6,615 nucleotides of DNA, taken from NCBI GenBank assembly GCA_024641465.1, contig JAHEDB010000127.1:1-6615 (forward strand), given 5' to 3'. Origin of the DNA: Chromatiales bacterium. Its GTDB lineage: Bacteria; Pseudomonadota; Gammaproteobacteria; UBA6429; Thiohalophilaceae. The notes under the pieces are model-generated. The model ran no database searches. It was not told where the DNA came from and saw only the letters and a program-made list of their open reading frames with translations. This document shows, one piece after another, positions 6,219 through 6,615 of this stretch (position 1 is the first letter of the stretch; each line of letters opens with the position of its first letter). Made by a program: the position numbers and the translations under genes.

Positions 6219-6560
6219 ATGAACTGTTTATTTTGTAAGATCATCGAAGGCACAATCCCCGCCGATATTGTCTACCAGGATGACGATGTACTGGCGTTTC
6301 GCGACATCAATCCCCAGGCGCCGACCCATATCCTGTGCATCCCGCGCAAACACGTCAGCACCACAAATGATCTGACGGTGGAAGACGAGGCGCTGGCAGG
6401 GAAATTATTACTGACGGCGACTAAGCTGGCCAAACAACTGGGCTTCGCCGAGGACGGCTATCGGCTGGTGATGAACTGTAACGGTCATGCCGGACAGACC
6501 GTGTTTCATATTCACTTACACCTGCTCGGTGGTCGGCACATGAGTTGGCCGCCCGGCTGA
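6219..6560 (+). CDS. hinT: HIT-family purine nucleoside phosphoramidase (HinT-like)
   Basis: HinT-type proteins hydrolyse adenosine 5'-phosphoramidates such as lysyl-AMP in the cytoplasm, usually as dimers. The product is 113 residues, typical for the branch. The histidine triad is clear as VFHIHLHLLGGR, with H97, H99 and H101; H99 is the expected nucleophile. The N-terminus MNCLFCKIIEGTIPADIVYQDD is the family start, and its C3-x2-C6 pair resembles the zinc-binding cysteines of some HIT proteins. DINPQAPTHILCIPRKH (29-45) is the conserved nucleotide-binding strand region. The C-terminus GGRHMSWPPG matches the normal end of bacterial HinT proteins, so the gene is complete. It follows tas after 9 bases, with its ribosome binding site overlapping the tas stop codon, so it probably shares the tas transcript. 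No terminator is seen in the remaining 55 bases. Confidence 0.95.
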   Translation: MNCLFCKIIEGTIPADIVYQDDDVLAFRDINPQAPTHILCIPRKHVSTTNDLTVEDEALAGKLLLTATKLAKQLGFAEDGYRLVMNCNGHAGQTVFHIHLHLLGGRHMSWPPG

Positions 6561-6615
6561 TTCCTGTAGCGGACTCATGATCTGGATCCCCCCGTTCAGG
6601 ACACTGGCACGGTAA

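Noticed and set aside
6577..6615. A short plus-strand frame MIWIPPFRTLAR ending in TAA at the last base of the window
   Set aside because: It has only 12 codons and no Shine-Dalgarno site, and I recognise no such peptide.
6516..6615. A minus-strand open frame entering from the right edge (YRASVLNGGIQIMSPLQESAG...) and ending inside hinT
   Set aside because: Only about 33 codons are visible and nearly half lie antisense to hinT. A convergent gene cannot be excluded, but there is not enough sequence to call one.

Overview
The window most likely comes from an autotrophic gammaproteobacterium. It carries a bacterial-type phosphoribulokinase, the Calvin cycle enzyme that makes the RuBisCO substrate. 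The PurD, Tas-type aldo/keto reductase and HinT proteins resemble gammaproteobacterial versions, and the coding DNA is moderately GC-rich. The lineage is inferred from protein resemblance only; no RNA gene or marker in the window settles it.

Layout. Positions 1-1115 (minus strand) hold most of a membrane-anchored metallophosphoesterase of the purple acid phosphatase type; its 3' end lies beyond the window. A 286-base divergent region (1116-1401), AT-rich in its first part, separates it from purD (plus strand, 1402-2700). The only regulatory signal I can support there is a sigma70-like promoter at 1340-1368. A 197-base gap follows, with a possible -10 box at 2788-2793, and then the phosphoribulokinase gene prk (2898-3788). 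It ends at a strong, near-symmetrical intrinsic terminator (3802-3836). Next come a stand-alone FIST-domain sensor protein (3905-4996), a 140-base MITE-like palindromic element (4998-5137), the aldo/keto reductase tas (5163-6209) and hinT (6219-6560). I see no supportable gene in the last 55 bases (6561-6615).

How the genes fit together. purD (purine synthesis) and prk (CO2 fixation) look like separate transcription units. tas and hinT are separated by 9 bases and the hinT ribosome binding site overlaps the tas stop codon, so they are probably co-transcribed. The FIST gene would be only about 22 bases from tas if the palindromic element were removed. FIST-tas-hinT may therefore once have been one transcript, later split by the element.

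I find no CRISPR array, tRNA, rRNA, phage gene, transposase or novel multi-gene system. The least ordinary feature is the palindromic element, with its flanking TAAA duplication touching a stop codon.
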